Shown here: in pieces, positions 16,272-25,309 of the stretch | Numbering within the stretch: the first letter of the stretch is position 1 | Layout of the letters: every line of letters starts with the position of its first letter | Assembly (NCBI RefSeq): GCF_014640155.1 | Contig: NZ_BMGK01000007.1 | Span: forward strand, 124,001-188,000 | Source: Planktosalinus lacus | GTDB lineage: Bacteria; Bacteroidota; Bacteroidia; Flavobacteriales; Flavobacteriaceae | Direction: 5' to 3' | DNA length: 64,000 nucleotides | The notes under the pieces: generated by a model | Seen by the model: the letters and a program-made list of their open reading frames with translations, nothing else | Databases searched by the model: none | What the model was told of the DNA's origin: nothing | Translations under genes and position numbers: made by a program

Positions 16272-17804
16272 ATGGCGATTATCGGTTCCATTATCAAAGG
16301 CCTTATAGATTTGCGCGACAAAGTTGTTTCAGAACCCGATGCTGTTGAAGCCCAGCAACAGGTGTTGAAAGAACTTTTAAAAACAGCAAAGGATACCGCT
16401 TTTGGAAAGCAATATCAATTTGATAAAATCCTTGATACTTCAAAGCCCGAAGCTGTGTTTGCAGCAACAGTTCCCTATTTTGATTACAATAAAATACACG
16501 CGGAATGGTGGCACAAACTGCACGAAGGCGAAGAAGATGTCACCTGGCCGGGAAGGCCTCCTTATTTTGCCCTGAGTTCCGGTACAACCGGAAAAAGCAG
16601 CAAGCGCATTCCCGTCACTGAAACAATGCTGGACGCCATCAGGAAAACCGGAATTCAACAGGTGAGCACATTGACCAATTTTGACCTTCCATCTGACTTT
16701 TTCGAAAAAGAAATCATGATGCTGGGAAGTTCCACAGACCTTCAGGAGGAGGGGGATCATCAGGAAGGGGAAATCAGTGGGATATCTGCCAGCAACATAC
16801 CGTTTTGGTTTCGGGGGTATTACAAACCCGGCGAAGAAATTTCCAAAATAGATGACTGGGACCAGCGCGTAAAAAAAATAGCCGAAAACGCCAAAGAATG
16901 GGACATCGGAGCTTTGTCAGGCATTCCCTCCTGGATGGAGTTGATGCTTAAAGAAGTAATTGCCTATCATAAAGCCAAAAATATCCACGAGATTTGGCCC
17001 AACCTGCAAGTCTTTACTTCGGGCGGGGTGGCTTTTGAGCCTTATGAAAAAAGTTTCAATTCGTTGCTGGCACATCCCATCACCATTATAGATACCTACC
17101 TGGCTTCTGAAGGGTTTCTGGCCTTTCAGCAGCGCCCTGAAACCAAGGCGATGAAACTGGTGGTCGATAACGGGATTTATTTTGAGTTCGTCCCCTTTAA
17201 TCCTGATTACATCAACCCCGATGGTTCCATCACCGAAGATGCTCCGGCTTTGACACTGGCTGAGGTTAAAGAAAATGAAGAGTATATTCTCATCATCAGT
17301 ACGGTTTCAGGTGCCTGGAGATATCTTATAGGCGATACCGTTCAATTCACAGATGTAAGCCGGCACGAAATAAGAATTACCGGACGCACCAAGTTTTTCC
17401 TCAATGTGGTGGGTTCACAGTTGTCTGTCAACAAAATGAATGATGCCGTTCAGGAACTGGAAAAAGAGTTTGATTGTAAAATCCCCGAATTTACGGTGGC
17501 TGCAATGAGGATTGATGGCGACTATTACCATTCCTGGTATCTGGGAACTGAACACAAACTCAATGATAAAAAAGTAGCAGACGCCTTGGACGATGCTTTA
17601 AAAAAAGCCAATAAAAACTATAAGGTAGCCCGGTCAAAAGCCTTAAAAGGTGTCAAGGTAAAAACTATTTCCCCGAATATTTTTTATGAATGGAATGCCG
17701 CCAACAAGAAAAAAGGCGGGCAGGTCAAGATGGAGAAAGTAATGAATGAGGAAAAGTTTTCAGAATGGGAAGCATTTATCAATAAACAGCAAAAGGAGCA
17801 TTAA
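16272..17804 (+). CDS. GH3 family acyl-adenylating protein
   Basis: A 510-residue member of the GH3 (auxin-responsive promoter) fold, an ANL-type acyl-AMP synthetase. The ATP-binding loop SSGTTGKS is at 102-109. Further hallmarks are FTSGGVAFEPYEKSF, the adenylate-binding TYLASEGF and the hinge region YLIGDTVQFTD, with the C-terminal domain GRTKFFLNVVGSQLSVNKMN. Plant GH3s conjugate amino acids to hormones; the bacterial substrate is unknown. Its stop overlaps the end of the convergent metallopeptidase-like gene by four bases. Confidence 0.88.
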   Translation: MAIIGSIIKGLIDLRDKVVSEPDAVEAQQQVLKELLKTAKDTAFGKQYQFDKILDTSKPEAVFAATVPYFDYNKIHAEWWHKLHEGEEDVTWPGRPPYFALSSGTTGKSSKRIPVTETMLDAIRKTGIQQVSTLTNFDLPSDFFEKEIMMLGSSTDLQEEGDHQEGEISGISASNIPFWFRGYYKPGEEISKIDDWDQRVKKIAENAKEWDIGALSGIPSWMELMLKEVIAYHKAKNIHEIWPNLQVFTSGGVAFEPYEKSFNSLLAHPITIIDTYLASEGFLAFQQRPETKAMKLVVDNGIYFEFVPFNPDYINPDGSITEDAPALTLAEVKENEEYILIISTVSGAWRYLIGDTVQFTDVSRHEIRITGRTKFFLNVVGSQLSVNKMNDAVQELEKEFDCKIPEFTVAAMRIDGDYYHSWYLGTEHKLNDKKVADALDDALKKANKNYKVARSKALKGVKVKTISPNIFYEWNAANKKKGGQVKMEKVMNEEKFSEWEAFINKQQKEH

Positions 17805-18481
17805 TCTAATTGCTCTTCCAGTTTTTGTAGCTCATCCACCAACACCATAATTTCTTCAGGGGACATGTACAGGCGTTTGATTCGGTTTTTGTATGTTTCT
17901 GAAAGGCTGGTGTGGTTCAGGATAAAATCTTTAGTAGCGAGAATGTAGTTTCCCATTCCGTGATTCACTGCATAGGTATCTGCAGCTCTTTCAGCCTCTT
18001 TGATAAATCCTTTTGAAAATGAGTAGCGAATACCAAACCCTACCATATTGATTCCGCTGCGTTCCCTATAGTCCATAATATGCCCCAGTTCGTGACCAAT
18101 CCAGCCTATAAGTACATCTGTGGGTACTTCAGCAACCGTGAACTCTTCACCTTCTATAGTAACACTATCACTGATCATGACATAGTATGCCCTCTTTTTT
18201 TTGTTTTTAAAAATATCAAAAAACCGTGGCTGTGCCTGCATAAAGGATCTTTTGATATTGGTTTTGAATTTAAACTCAATCGGGGTGTCTGCCAATTCGG
18301 GGTAGTGGGATAAAGCAATGGTAACTTCCTTTAAAATGGATTCCGGGATTATCTTGTTGTCTAAAAAATCAGTATCATTCATAGGCGCGGATAAAGCTAA
18401 GTTAGTAAATACAGCAAGAAGAAAGAGTCCCCTTAGTGCGGTTGTAAAATAAGGATTTGTGCTGGGTACTTTTTCTTCCAT
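17801..18481 (-). CDS. HExxH metallopeptidase-like protein
   Basis: A 226-residue protein. An N-terminal hydrophobic segment (about 10-30, FTTALRGLFLLAVFTNLALS) may be an anchor or signal. The gluzincin-like motif GHELGHIMDYRER lies near residue 130, followed by EAERAADTYAVNHG, which supplies the expected downstream Glu/Asp ligand as in M48/M56-like peptidases. The C-terminus is helical and acidic (ILVDELQKLEEQLD-like). It converges with the GH3 gene with a four-base overlap. Substrate unknown. Confidence 0.7.
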   Translation of the reverse strand: MEEKVPSTNPYFTTALRGLFLLAVFTNLALSAPMNDTDFLDNKIIPESILKEVTIALSHYPELADTPIEFKFKTNIKRSFMQAQPRFFDIFKNKKKRAYYVMISDSVTIEGEEFTVAEVPTDVLIGWIGHELGHIMDYRERSGINMVGFGIRYSFSKGFIKEAERAADTYAVNHGMGNYILATKDFILNHTSLSETYKNRIKRLYMSPEEIMVLVDELQKLEEQLD

Positions 18482-18574
18482 TTTGATAAAGATAAAGCTT
18501 ACGGAAGGCGTATAAAAAAAGTAAACAAAACTTTAAGAGTATAGTTGTGTAACCAAACCTATTTAAAATAATCT

Positions 18575-18603
18575 TTGTTTATTCACAGAAACATATATAT
18601 TTG
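18575..18603 (+). promoter_or_regulatory. Promoter of the 40-residue sORF
   Basis: TTG at 18575-18577, an 18-nt spacer, then TATATTTG at 18596-18603: a full match to the Bacteroidota sigma-A consensus and one of the best promoters in the window. Confidence 0.7.
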
Positions 18604-18636
18604 CAGTGCTTTCAAACAAAAAAGCAATCAACAAAG

Positions 18637-18759
18637 ATGAAAATTCAAAAACAACATATCCGTTTTACATCGCCTGTGGCAGATGGAAACTATCCGTGGA
18701 TGGAAAATTTACCAACGCGGTTCGGATGCTTTGTTTTGGATTTTAAATCTTTTGAGTGA
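18637..18759 (+). CDS. Short ORF (40 residues), leader peptide or small protein
   Basis: Reads MKIQKQHIRFTSPVADGNYP then WMENLPTRFGCFVLDFKSFE. It begins about 27 nt after a consensus promoter and is followed after 30 nt by a strong terminator, giving a free-standing transcript of roughly 215 nt. I do not recognise it. It could be a functional small protein, or the coding part of a regulatory RNA. Its companion unit at 18993-19209 has the same promoter-sORF-terminator plan. Confidence 0.5.
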   Translation: MKIQKQHIRFTSPVADGNYPWMENLPTRFGCFVLDFKSFE

Positions 18760-18790
18760 TCAATTAGTAGAATTTAAACCCACTATATAA

Positions 18791-18820
18791 GAGCGTCCGT
18801 TAATTCGGGCGCTTTTTTTT
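18791..18820 (+). terminator. Rho-independent terminator
   Basis: AGCGTCCG / CGGGCGCT (one G-U pair) with a 6-nt loop TTAATT, then a run of eight T. It ends the short transcript from 18575-18603. Confidence 0.85.
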
Positions 18821-18992
18821 ATCCATTTTTTTAAAATTTTAAAAGTGAAAAGATAGACAGCAAATATGCCCCTTGAAAGTTAAGTTTTTGAATGTAAGAT
18901 GTATAGATTTCGGCATACAGCCGGGCAGGATTTCTATAGTCTAAAATCAACACAAGTAACTGAAAATCAAATAAATAAAATTTAAAATTTAC

Positions 18993-19022
18993 TTGGAAAT
19001 TAAAAAAATACCCGCATCTTTG
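18993..19022 (+). promoter_or_regulatory. Promoter ahead of the 27-residue sORF and TPR gene
   Basis: TTG at 18993-18995, a 19-nt spacer, then CATCTTTG at 19015-19022 (one mismatch to TAnnTTTG). It drives the leader upstream of the TPR gene. Confidence 0.55.
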
Positions 19023-19076
19023 CATCGCAATTTTAAGGATTGCCAAAAACAAATTATTCATTAAATAACAGAAGCT

Positions 19077-19160
19077 ATGTGGTATCGATTGAACACCTCT
19101 GAACGTCAGAAGCATTTTGATATGCTGATAGACACGCTTCGGAATTTAAATCTCTTCTAA
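19077..19160 (+). CDS. Short ORF (27 residues) in the leader of the TPR gene
   Basis: Encodes MWYRLNTSERQKHFDMLIDT then LRNLNLF. It starts 55 nt after the promoter and ends 12 nt before a hairpin with a T run. Stop-then-terminator geometry ahead of a real gene is typical of attenuation by a translated leader. The peptide is not rich in one amino acid, so classic amino-acid attenuation is not obvious. It may also be an independent small protein. Confidence 0.4.
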   Translation: MWYRLNTSERQKHFDMLIDTLRNLNLF

Positions 19161-19172
19161 AGAATGATAAAG

Positions 19173-19209
19173 ATCCGAAGCAAAACCTAACCGTTTTCGG
19201 ATTTTTGTT
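19173..19209 (+). terminator. Intrinsic terminator / attenuator before the TPR gene
   Basis: ATCCG pairs with CGGAT, and AAAAC with GTTTT inside it (loop CTAACC, small bulge), followed by TTTTTGTT. It stands between the sORF and the TPR gene start, so read-through would control TPR expression. Confidence 0.6.
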
Positions 19210-19285
19210 GGAATTTCCTTCATCCATTCCGTTACGGGAGTGAAAGTCAAATGGCTTTCTGTTTACCAACCAAATAACAAACGTA

Positions 19286-19867
19286 ATGGGAACAATGAAC
19301 CTGTATTTATTTAAGGCGATACAAGCTTACCCCTGGGAACTTGAAAAATCCGTGGAAGCTTTGAACTACGCCTTGTCTTACGAACCGGAAAATGCAAAAG
19401 CACTTAGCCTGATGGGGAAAGTCTATGCAGAACAATTAGGGGATTATGAAACTGCCAAAGAATACTTTGAAAAGGCTTTGGTTTCAAACCTTGAAATGTC
19501 TGATATATACCCTGACTACATCAGGGTACTTTTGTCCAACGAGGATTTTGAGGAAGCTCAAAAAGTCATTGACTTTGCTAAAAACCTGAAAGGTATTGAC
19601 AAAGCAACCATAAAGTTGCTGCAAGCCTGCTTGTTTGAAGCAATTTCAGACTTTAAAAAAGCTGAACAAACCCTGAAGGAATCAGCTCACTTAGCTTTGA
19701 ACAATGACTTTATTGAATTTGTTGATGCTGAAATAGCCCGTGTGGCAAAAAAGCGCAGAAACCAACATCAATTTGAAAAAGAAAAAATTGAAAAAGAGCA
19801 AGTGGAAGCTGAAGCGAAAAAGAAGGATGAAAACTGGTTCCTCAACCGGTTGAACAGTCTTCTTTAG
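19286..19867 (+). CDS. Tetratricopeptide repeat protein
   Basis: A 193-residue, soluble, all-helical protein with about four TPR-like units. Clear ones are SVEALNYALSYEPENAKALSL and GDYETAKEYFEKALVSNLEMSD; later units are DFEEAQKVIDFAKNL and DFKKAEQTLKESAHLALNND. A highly charged coiled C-terminus (EKEKIEKEQVEAEAKKKDE) follows. The true start may be the ATG at 19295 (MNLYLFKAIQAYP). It sits behind an attenuator-like leader and ends at a strong terminator, so it is a single-gene unit. Partner unknown. Confidence 0.8.
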   Translation: MGTMNLYLFKAIQAYPWELEKSVEALNYALSYEPENAKALSLMGKVYAEQLGDYETAKEYFEKALVSNLEMSDIYPDYIRVLLSNEDFEEAQKVIDFAKNLKGIDKATIKLLQACLFEAISDFKKAEQTLKESAHLALNNDFIEFVDAEIARVAKKRRNQHQFEKEKIEKEQVEAEAKKKDENWFLNRLNSLL

Positions 19868-19872
19868 AGTGT

Positions 19873-19899
19873 ATCCCCGCAATTTGCGGGGATTTTTTT
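19873..19899 (+). terminator. Rho-independent terminator of the TPR gene
   Basis: Ten-base perfect arms ATCCCCGCAA / TTGCGGGGAT with a minimal loop, followed by seven T. Confidence 0.9.
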
Positions 19900-20803
19900 A
19901 CCAAAAATAAATCTCCTGTGCCAGTCTGTAGGTATTGGCGTGTGCCTCAACAATAATTTTAAGATTCGGTGAATAGCCCCCACCCATACTGCACATTACG
20001 GGAATTTTATTGTCCTTGCAAGTTTGTAATACATAACGGTCGCGTTCTTTGCAACCATCAATAGTGCAGCTTAGCCTTCCCAGTTTGTCACTTTCTAATA
20101 TGTCCACACCACAGAGATAGTAGATAAAATCGGGTTGTTGTTCTTCAATCAACTTCGGAAGGGTTTCTTTCAGGGTTTTTAGATAGACAGTATCACTCGT
20201 TCCATCAGGCAAAGCAATATCCAGATCTGATTTTTCCTTCTGAAACGGATAGTTGCCTGCACCGTGCATAGAGAATGTAAATACTGAAGGATCATTCTGA
20301 AAAATTTCAGCGGTACCATTGCCTTGATGCACGTCGAGGTCGACGATGAGTATTTTTTTTGCCAACCCTTTATTTAATAAATAACGAGCACCGACCGCCT
20401 GATCGTTAAACAAGCAAAACCCTTCTCCGCGATTGGTATAAGCGTGGTGTGTACCGCCTGCAATATTCATGGCGATACCATATTTCAAGCAATACTCACT
20501 GGCCTGAATGGTTCCTTGTGTGATGATGCTTTCTCGTTTAATCAAAGTTTCACTTAAAGGAAAACCTATTTTTCGGGCAGCACTTTTGCTTAATGTCTGG
20601 TTTTTTAAGTCGTTTATATAGTCTTGGGTATGCACTGCCAAAATATGGGCTTCATCAGCAACATCCGGTTCAAAAAAATTTTCAGCAGTACACGTCCCCT
20701 CGTGCAATAACTGTTGCGGAATCAATTCATATTTGTCCATAGGGAAGCGATGTCCTTCAGGAAGCTGGTGTTTGTAAATATGATGGTAGGCTATTTTGAG
20801 CAT
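19898..20803 (-). CDS. Histone-deacetylase-family (class II-like) deacetylase
   Basis: A 301-residue arginase-fold zinc deacetylase related to acetoin-utilisation/acetylpolyamine deacetylases. Charge-relay histidines are His119-His120 (GGTHHAYT), with the glycine loop GEGFCLFNDQAVG. Zinc ligands are Asp157 and His159 in DLDVHQGNGT, and a third Asp lies in YLCGVDILESDKLG. The C-terminal CSMGGGYSP matches the tyrosine region of the pocket. Likely substrates are acetylated small amines or proteins; not resolvable here. It lies on the strand opposite the TPR gene and uses the other side of the same terminator region. Confidence 0.9.
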   Translation of the reverse strand: MLKIAYHHIYKHQLPEGHRFPMDKYELIPQQLLHEGTCTAENFFEPDVADEAHILAVHTQDYINDLKNQTLSKSAARKIGFPLSETLIKRESIITQGTIQASEYCLKYGIAMNIAGGTHHAYTNRGEGFCLFNDQAVGARYLLNKGLAKKILIVDLDVHQGNGTAEIFQNDPSVFTFSMHGAGNYPFQKEKSDLDIALPDGTSDTVYLKTLKETLPKLIEEQQPDFIYYLCGVDILESDKLGRLSCTIDGCKERDRYVLQTCKDNKIPVMCSMGGGYSPNLKIIVEAHANTYRLAQEIYFW

Positions 20804-20881
20804 TTTTATATTTATGGTAACAAACTAAGGTAAAATATTTTTTAAAGCCAAACCGGTATTTCTCAGAACACTTTAAATAAA

Positions 20882-20944
20882 AACATTAAGAAATTAAGGG
20901 ACATTAAGAGTCATACCCTTAACTATTCTTAATTCCTTAATGTT
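20882..20944. repeat. 17-bp inverted repeat in the gap between tex and the deacetylase
   Basis: Arms 20882-20898 (AACATTAAGAAATTAAG) and 20928-20944 (CTTAATTCCTTAATGTT) are complementary with one mismatch, separated by 29 nt. No T run suits a terminator. It looks like a dispersed intergenic repeat unit. Confidence 0.55.
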
Positions 20945-20990
20945 AAAAAAAAAGAATAGGATTATAAATGCGATTGATTTTTAAATTCCA

Positions 20991-23120
20991 CTATAACTTA
21001 TGCAACTTTAACTGTATGCGTTTTCGGTCTATGTCCACATCCAGTACTTTTACCACGATTTGCTGATGCAAACTCACGTGGGCATTCACATCGCTTACAA
21101 AACCATCAGCGAGGTTGGAGATATGGATGAGTCCGCTTTCTTTGATGCCGATATCAACGAAACATCCAAAATTGGTGACATTATTGACTATTCCGGGAAG
21201 TAATTGTCCTTCCTTCAGGTCATTGATAGTTTTTATATTTTGGTTAAAAGTAAACACCTTGGCCTGCTCCCGCGTGTCGAGCCCGGGTTTTTCCAGTTCG
21301 TTAATGATGTCTTCCAAAGTGAGGAGACCCACAGTCTCACTTACATATTTTTCCTTCGGAATGCTTTTTAGAACCTCCGTGTTACCAATCAAATCTGAAA
21401 CTTCCCTCTTTAAATCTTTGGCCATCTGTTTGACCAAACCATAACTCTCAGGATGCACAGCTGAGTTGTCCAATGGGTTCTTTCCGTTTTTGATGCGTAA
21501 AAACCCCGCGCTTTGCTCAAAAGCTTTTCCGCCCAGACGCGGTACTTTTTTGATTTCCTCACGGGAAGTAAAAGCACCGTTTTCCTCACGGTATGCAAAA
21601 ATATTTTCAGCTAACTTGGGTCCAACCCCTGAAACGTAAGCAAGCAAAGAACGGCTAGCCGTATTAATATTCACCCCCACCGAATTGACACAACTTTCCA
21701 CCACCCGGTCAAGCGCGGTTTTCAATTTAATTTGATCCACATCGTGCTGGTATTGACCCACGCCAATGGACTTGGCTTCAATTTTAACCAATTCGGCCAG
21801 GGGATCAGCAAGCCTTCTCCCAATGGAAACGGCACCCCGAACGGTTACATCATAATTGGGAAATTCCTCCCGGGCAATTTTGGAAGCCGAATAAATGGAA
21901 GCTCCTGCCTCACTAACAACAAAAACCTGAATAGTATTCTTAAATTGAATTTTTCTGATGAGCCGCTCCGTTTCGCGTGAAGCGGTGCCGTTGCCGATAG
22001 CGATGGCTTCTATTTTATGGGCATCGGCCAGCGAACTAATTTTTTTGATTGCTCCCTTTTCATCATTTTGAGGCGCGTGTGGAAAAATGGTTTCGTTGTG
22101 CTTGAGGTTGCCTTGTGCGTCCAGACACACCACTTTACAACCTGTCCTGAAACCCGGGTCAATCGCCATAATGCGTTTTTCACCCAAAGGCGCGCCAAGC
22201 AACAACTGCTGAACGTTTTTGGCAAATACTGAAATCGCAGTATCGTCTGCAGCTTCTTTGGCGGCATTCAGTCGTTCATTTGACAAGGCCGGAAAGAGCA
22301 GGCGTTTGTAACTGCCCTTGATGGCCAGTTCAATTTGTTCTGCGCATTCGTTTTGCGATTTGATGATTCTTCTTTCGATGGCAGAAAGTGCTTTTTCTTC
22401 GTCAATTTCAATTTTTACTTTGATAAATCCTTCGTTTTCAGCACGCAAAATAGCGAGTAATCTGTGTGACGGACAACTTTTTAAAGCTTCTTCCCATTGA
22501 AAGTAATCGCGGAATTTTTGGGCTCTTTCATCTTCAGCTTTGTCTTTTGCTACTTTGGTGGTGATGCGTGCAACGTTTTCTAACTGCTTCCGCAACGTAT
22601 TCCTTATGTCTGTGCGTTCATTGATCCATTCTGCGATGATGTGTCTGGCTCCTTCGAGTGCTTCTTCTGTAGAAGTGACTTCACCCTTGGTATATTTCTG
22701 AGCAATGGATTCCAGGTCAGAGGCATTTTGTGCCATAATAATTTTGGCGAGGGGTTCCAGTCCGTTTTTGCGGGCGGTTTCGGCTTTGGTTTTCCGGCTT
22801 TTTTTGAAGGGGAGGTAGAGGTCTTCGAGTGTGGTGAGGTCGGTGGTATTTTCAATACTCTTGTGCAATTCCGGCGTTAAAACTTCCTGTTCTTCCAGCG
22901 CTTTGAGTATAGTGGTTTTGCGTTTTTCAAGGGCTTCAAACTGTTCTTTATATTGAACGATGTCACCAATTTGTACTTCATCCAGATTGCCCGTGCGATC
23001 CTTGCGGTAACGGGCAATAAAGGGAATGGTACAGTCTTCATTTAATAACTGAACGGTGTTTTTTATACTGCCTGCGGGCAGTTGGGTATTTTGGGAAATG
23101 TAGTGGAGGAGTTGCTCCAT
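20991..23120 (-). CDS. tex: Tex-family RNA-binding transcription accessory protein
   Basis: A 709-residue cytoplasmic protein with the full Tex layout. It has an N-terminal helical Tex domain, a YqgF/RNase H-like domain (IMAIDPGFRTGCKVVCLDAQ at about 320), a double HhH region (YVSGVGPKLAENIFAYREEN; VPRLGGKAFEQSAGFLRI) and a C-terminal S1 domain (LLPGIVNNVTNFGCFVDIGI, about 635-709). Tex is proposed to act on transcription or RNA turnover. It lies about 50 nt after metG on the same strand; co-transcription is possible. Confidence 0.93.
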   Translation of the reverse strand: MEQLLHYISQNTQLPAGSIKNTVQLLNEDCTIPFIARYRKDRTGNLDEVQIGDIVQYKEQFEALEKRKTTILKALEEQEVLTPELHKSIENTTDLTTLEDLYLPFKKSRKTKAETARKNGLEPLAKIIMAQNASDLESIAQKYTKGEVTSTEEALEGARHIIAEWINERTDIRNTLRKQLENVARITTKVAKDKAEDERAQKFRDYFQWEEALKSCPSHRLLAILRAENEGFIKVKIEIDEEKALSAIERRIIKSQNECAEQIELAIKGSYKRLLFPALSNERLNAAKEAADDTAISVFAKNVQQLLLGAPLGEKRIMAIDPGFRTGCKVVCLDAQGNLKHNETIFPHAPQNDEKGAIKKISSLADAHKIEAIAIGNGTASRETERLIRKIQFKNTIQVFVVSEAGASIYSASKIAREEFPNYDVTVRGAVSIGRRLADPLAELVKIEAKSIGVGQYQHDVDQIKLKTALDRVVESCVNSVGVNINTASRSLLAYVSGVGPKLAENIFAYREENGAFTSREEIKKVPRLGGKAFEQSAGFLRIKNGKNPLDNSAVHPESYGLVKQMAKDLKREVSDLIGNTEVLKSIPKEKYVSETVGLLTLEDIINELEKPGLDTREQAKVFTFNQNIKTINDLKEGQLLPGIVNNVTNFGCFVDIGIKESGLIHISNLADGFVSDVNAHVSLHQQIVVKVLDVDIDRKRIQLKLHKL

Positions 23121-23171
23121 GAATATGATTTAGACTTTTATTTACTGAACACTGCTACTGCCAACTGACTA

Positions 23172-25229
23172 CTAATTTATCGTCATCCCATTCCCCACAA
23201 CGTCTCCGTCGGGATTTACGAATGCCAACTTCCCATCTGCATTTTCAGTCATTAAGATCATTCCCTGGCTTTCTACGCCACGTAGTTTTCTGGGGGCGAG
23301 GTTGATGAGAATGGTGACTTGTTTTCCAATGATTTCTTCAGGAGTGAAACTTTCTGCAATTCCTGAAACTACAGTGCGCACATCAAGACCGGTATCTACT
23401 TTTAAAATCAAAAGTTTATCAGCTTTAGGCATTTTTTCAGCTTCTATGATGGTGCCTACACGCATATCGAGTTTGGTGAAATCGTCAAAGTTTATGGTTT
23501 CTTTTTGTGGCATGAGTTTCGGTTTTTCTTCTGTTTGTTTTTCGCTTTTATTGGAGGCTTTGGTAGCTTCGAGTTTGTCCAGTTGCTGCTGGATTTGGTC
23601 GTCTTCTATTTTGGAGAAAAGCAATTCGGCCTGACCGATTTGATGACCGGTTTCCAGAGATTCCAAAGCACCCCAGTTTTCAGCATCATAGTTTAAAATG
23701 GTCTTTAATTTCTTTGATGTAAATGGCAAGAACGGCTCGCTTAAAACAGCCAGTGCAGCTGCGATTTGCAGGGCGACATACATTACGGTTTTAGTACGTT
23801 CTTCATCGGTTTTAATGGTTTTCCAGGGTTCCTCATCGGCGAGGTATTTGTTTCCAAGTCGGGCCAAATTCATCAATTCGCCTTGTGCTTCACGAAAGCG
23901 GTAACGCTCAATGGAGCTGCCAATCACATCAGGATAGGCTTTCATTTCATTCAACGTTCGTGTGTCAATTTCCTTTAATTCGGAAGGTTGGGGTACGTAG
24001 CACTCATAATATTTATGGGTCAGTACTGCCACCCGGTTGATGAAGTTCCCAAAAATGGCGACCAGTTCGTTATTATTCCGCGCCTGAAAGTCTTTCCAGG
24101 TAAAATCGTTGTCTTTGGTCTCCGGGGCTGTAGCCGTAAGGGTGTAACGCAGTACATCCTGTTGTCCGGGAAAATCTTCCAGATACTCATGTAGCCAAAC
24201 CGCCCAGTTTTTAGAGGTAGAGAGTTTGTTGCCTTCCAGGTTCAGGAACTCGTTGGCTGGTACATTATCAGGCAGGATATAGCTTCCTTCGGCCTTAAGC
24301 ATCGCCGGGAAAATAATACAGTGAAAAACAATGTTGTCTTTGCCGATAAAATGCACAAGTTTGGTGTCGTCACTTTTCCAGTAAGGTTCCCAGTCTTTAC
24401 CTTCTCGGGCAGCCCATTCTTTGGTGGACGATATATACCCAATGGGTGCATCAAACCAAACATATAGTACTTTTCCTTCTGCACCTTCCACAGGAACGGG
24501 GATGCCCCAGTCCAGGTCACGGGTGACGGCACGGGGGCGCAACCCATCATCAATCCAGGATTTTACCTGACCATACACATTGGGTTTCCAGTCTTTTTTA
24601 TGGTCAACGAGTATCCATTGTTTCAGGAAATCTTCATAGTTTTCCAGTGGTAAGAACCAGTGTTTGGTTTTTTTCAATACCGGCACGGCTCCTGTGATGG
24701 TGGACTTTGGATTGATGAGGTCTGTAGCATTTAGCGAAGTTCCGCATTTTTCACATTGGTCGCCATAAGCCTCATCGTGACCACATTTGGGGCAGGTTCC
24801 GGTAACGAAACGATCTGCGAGAAACTGGTCTGCTTCAGGGTCGTATAATTGTTCAGTGACTTCTTCAATGAACTTTCCGTCGCTGTGGAGTTTTTTAAAG
24901 AATTCAGAAGCGGTTTCGTGATGGATTTTTGCCGAAGTGCGGGAATAGTTGTCAAAGGTAATCCCAAAATCTTCAAAAGATTTTTTCACAATGGTGTGAA
25001 ATTTATCTGTGATTTCAAGGGGTGTGACGCCTTCTTTTCTTGCTTTCATAGAAATTGCCACACCGTGCTCATCGCTTCCGCAGATAAAAGCCACATCTTT
25101 CCCTTGCATGCGCAGGTAGCGTGCATAGATGTCTGAAGGAACATAAACCCCGGCCAGATGGCCAATGTGAATGGGCCCGTTAGTATATGGCAAGGCTGCG
25201 GTGATGGTGTAGCGTTTTGGTGTGTTCAT
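23172..25229 (-). CDS. metG: Methionyl-tRNA synthetase
   Basis: A 685-residue class I synthetase charging tRNA-Met. HIGH occurs as HIGH at 21-24. Zinc-finger cysteines are in [17 protein letters not shown] (about 145-160). The KMSKS loop appears as KLSTS near residue 340. A C-terminal EMAP-II-like tRNA-binding domain ([20 protein letters not shown]) is fused through a charged linker (EKQTEEKPK), as in other Bacteroidota. It diverges from the LD-carboxypeptidase gene. Confidence 0.97.
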   Translation of the reverse strand: MNTPKRYTITAALPYTNGPIHIGHLAGVYVPSDIYARYLRMQGKDVAFICGSDEHGVAISMKARKEGVTPLEITDKFHTIVKKSFEDFGITFDNYSRTSAKIHHETASEFFKKLHSDGKFIEEVTEQLYDPEADQFLADRFVTGTCPKCGHDEAYGDQCEKCGTSLNATDLINPKSTITGAVPVLKKTKHWFLPLENYEDFLKQWILVDHKKDWKPNVYGQVKSWIDDGLRPRAVTRDLDWGIPVPVEGAEGKVLYVWFDAPIGYISSTKEWAAREGKDWEPYWKSDDTKLVHFIGKDNIVFHCIIFPAMLKAEGSYILPDNVPANEFLNLEGNKLSTSKNWAVWLHEYLEDFPGQQDVLRYTLTATAPETKDNDFTWKDFQARNNNELVAIFGNFINRVAVLTHKYYECYVPQPSELKEIDTRTLNEMKAYPDVIGSSIERYRFREAQGELMNLARLGNKYLADEEPWKTIKTDEERTKTVMYVALQIAAALAVLSEPFLPFTSKKLKTILNYDAENWGALESLETGHQIGQAELLFSKIEDDQIQQQLDKLEATKASNKSEKQTEEKPKLMPQKETINFDDFTKLDMRVGTIIEAEKMPKADKLLILKVDTGLDVRTVVSGIAESFTPEEIIGKQVTILINLAPRKLRGVESQGMILMTENADGKLAFVNPDGDVVGNGMTIN

Positions 25230-25309
25230 TCCGGTTTAATTTTGATTTGACAAAAATAGGGATTCACAAGGAGAATTTCTTTATTTTGCGGTGTAAGAAT
25301 ATTAATGAG

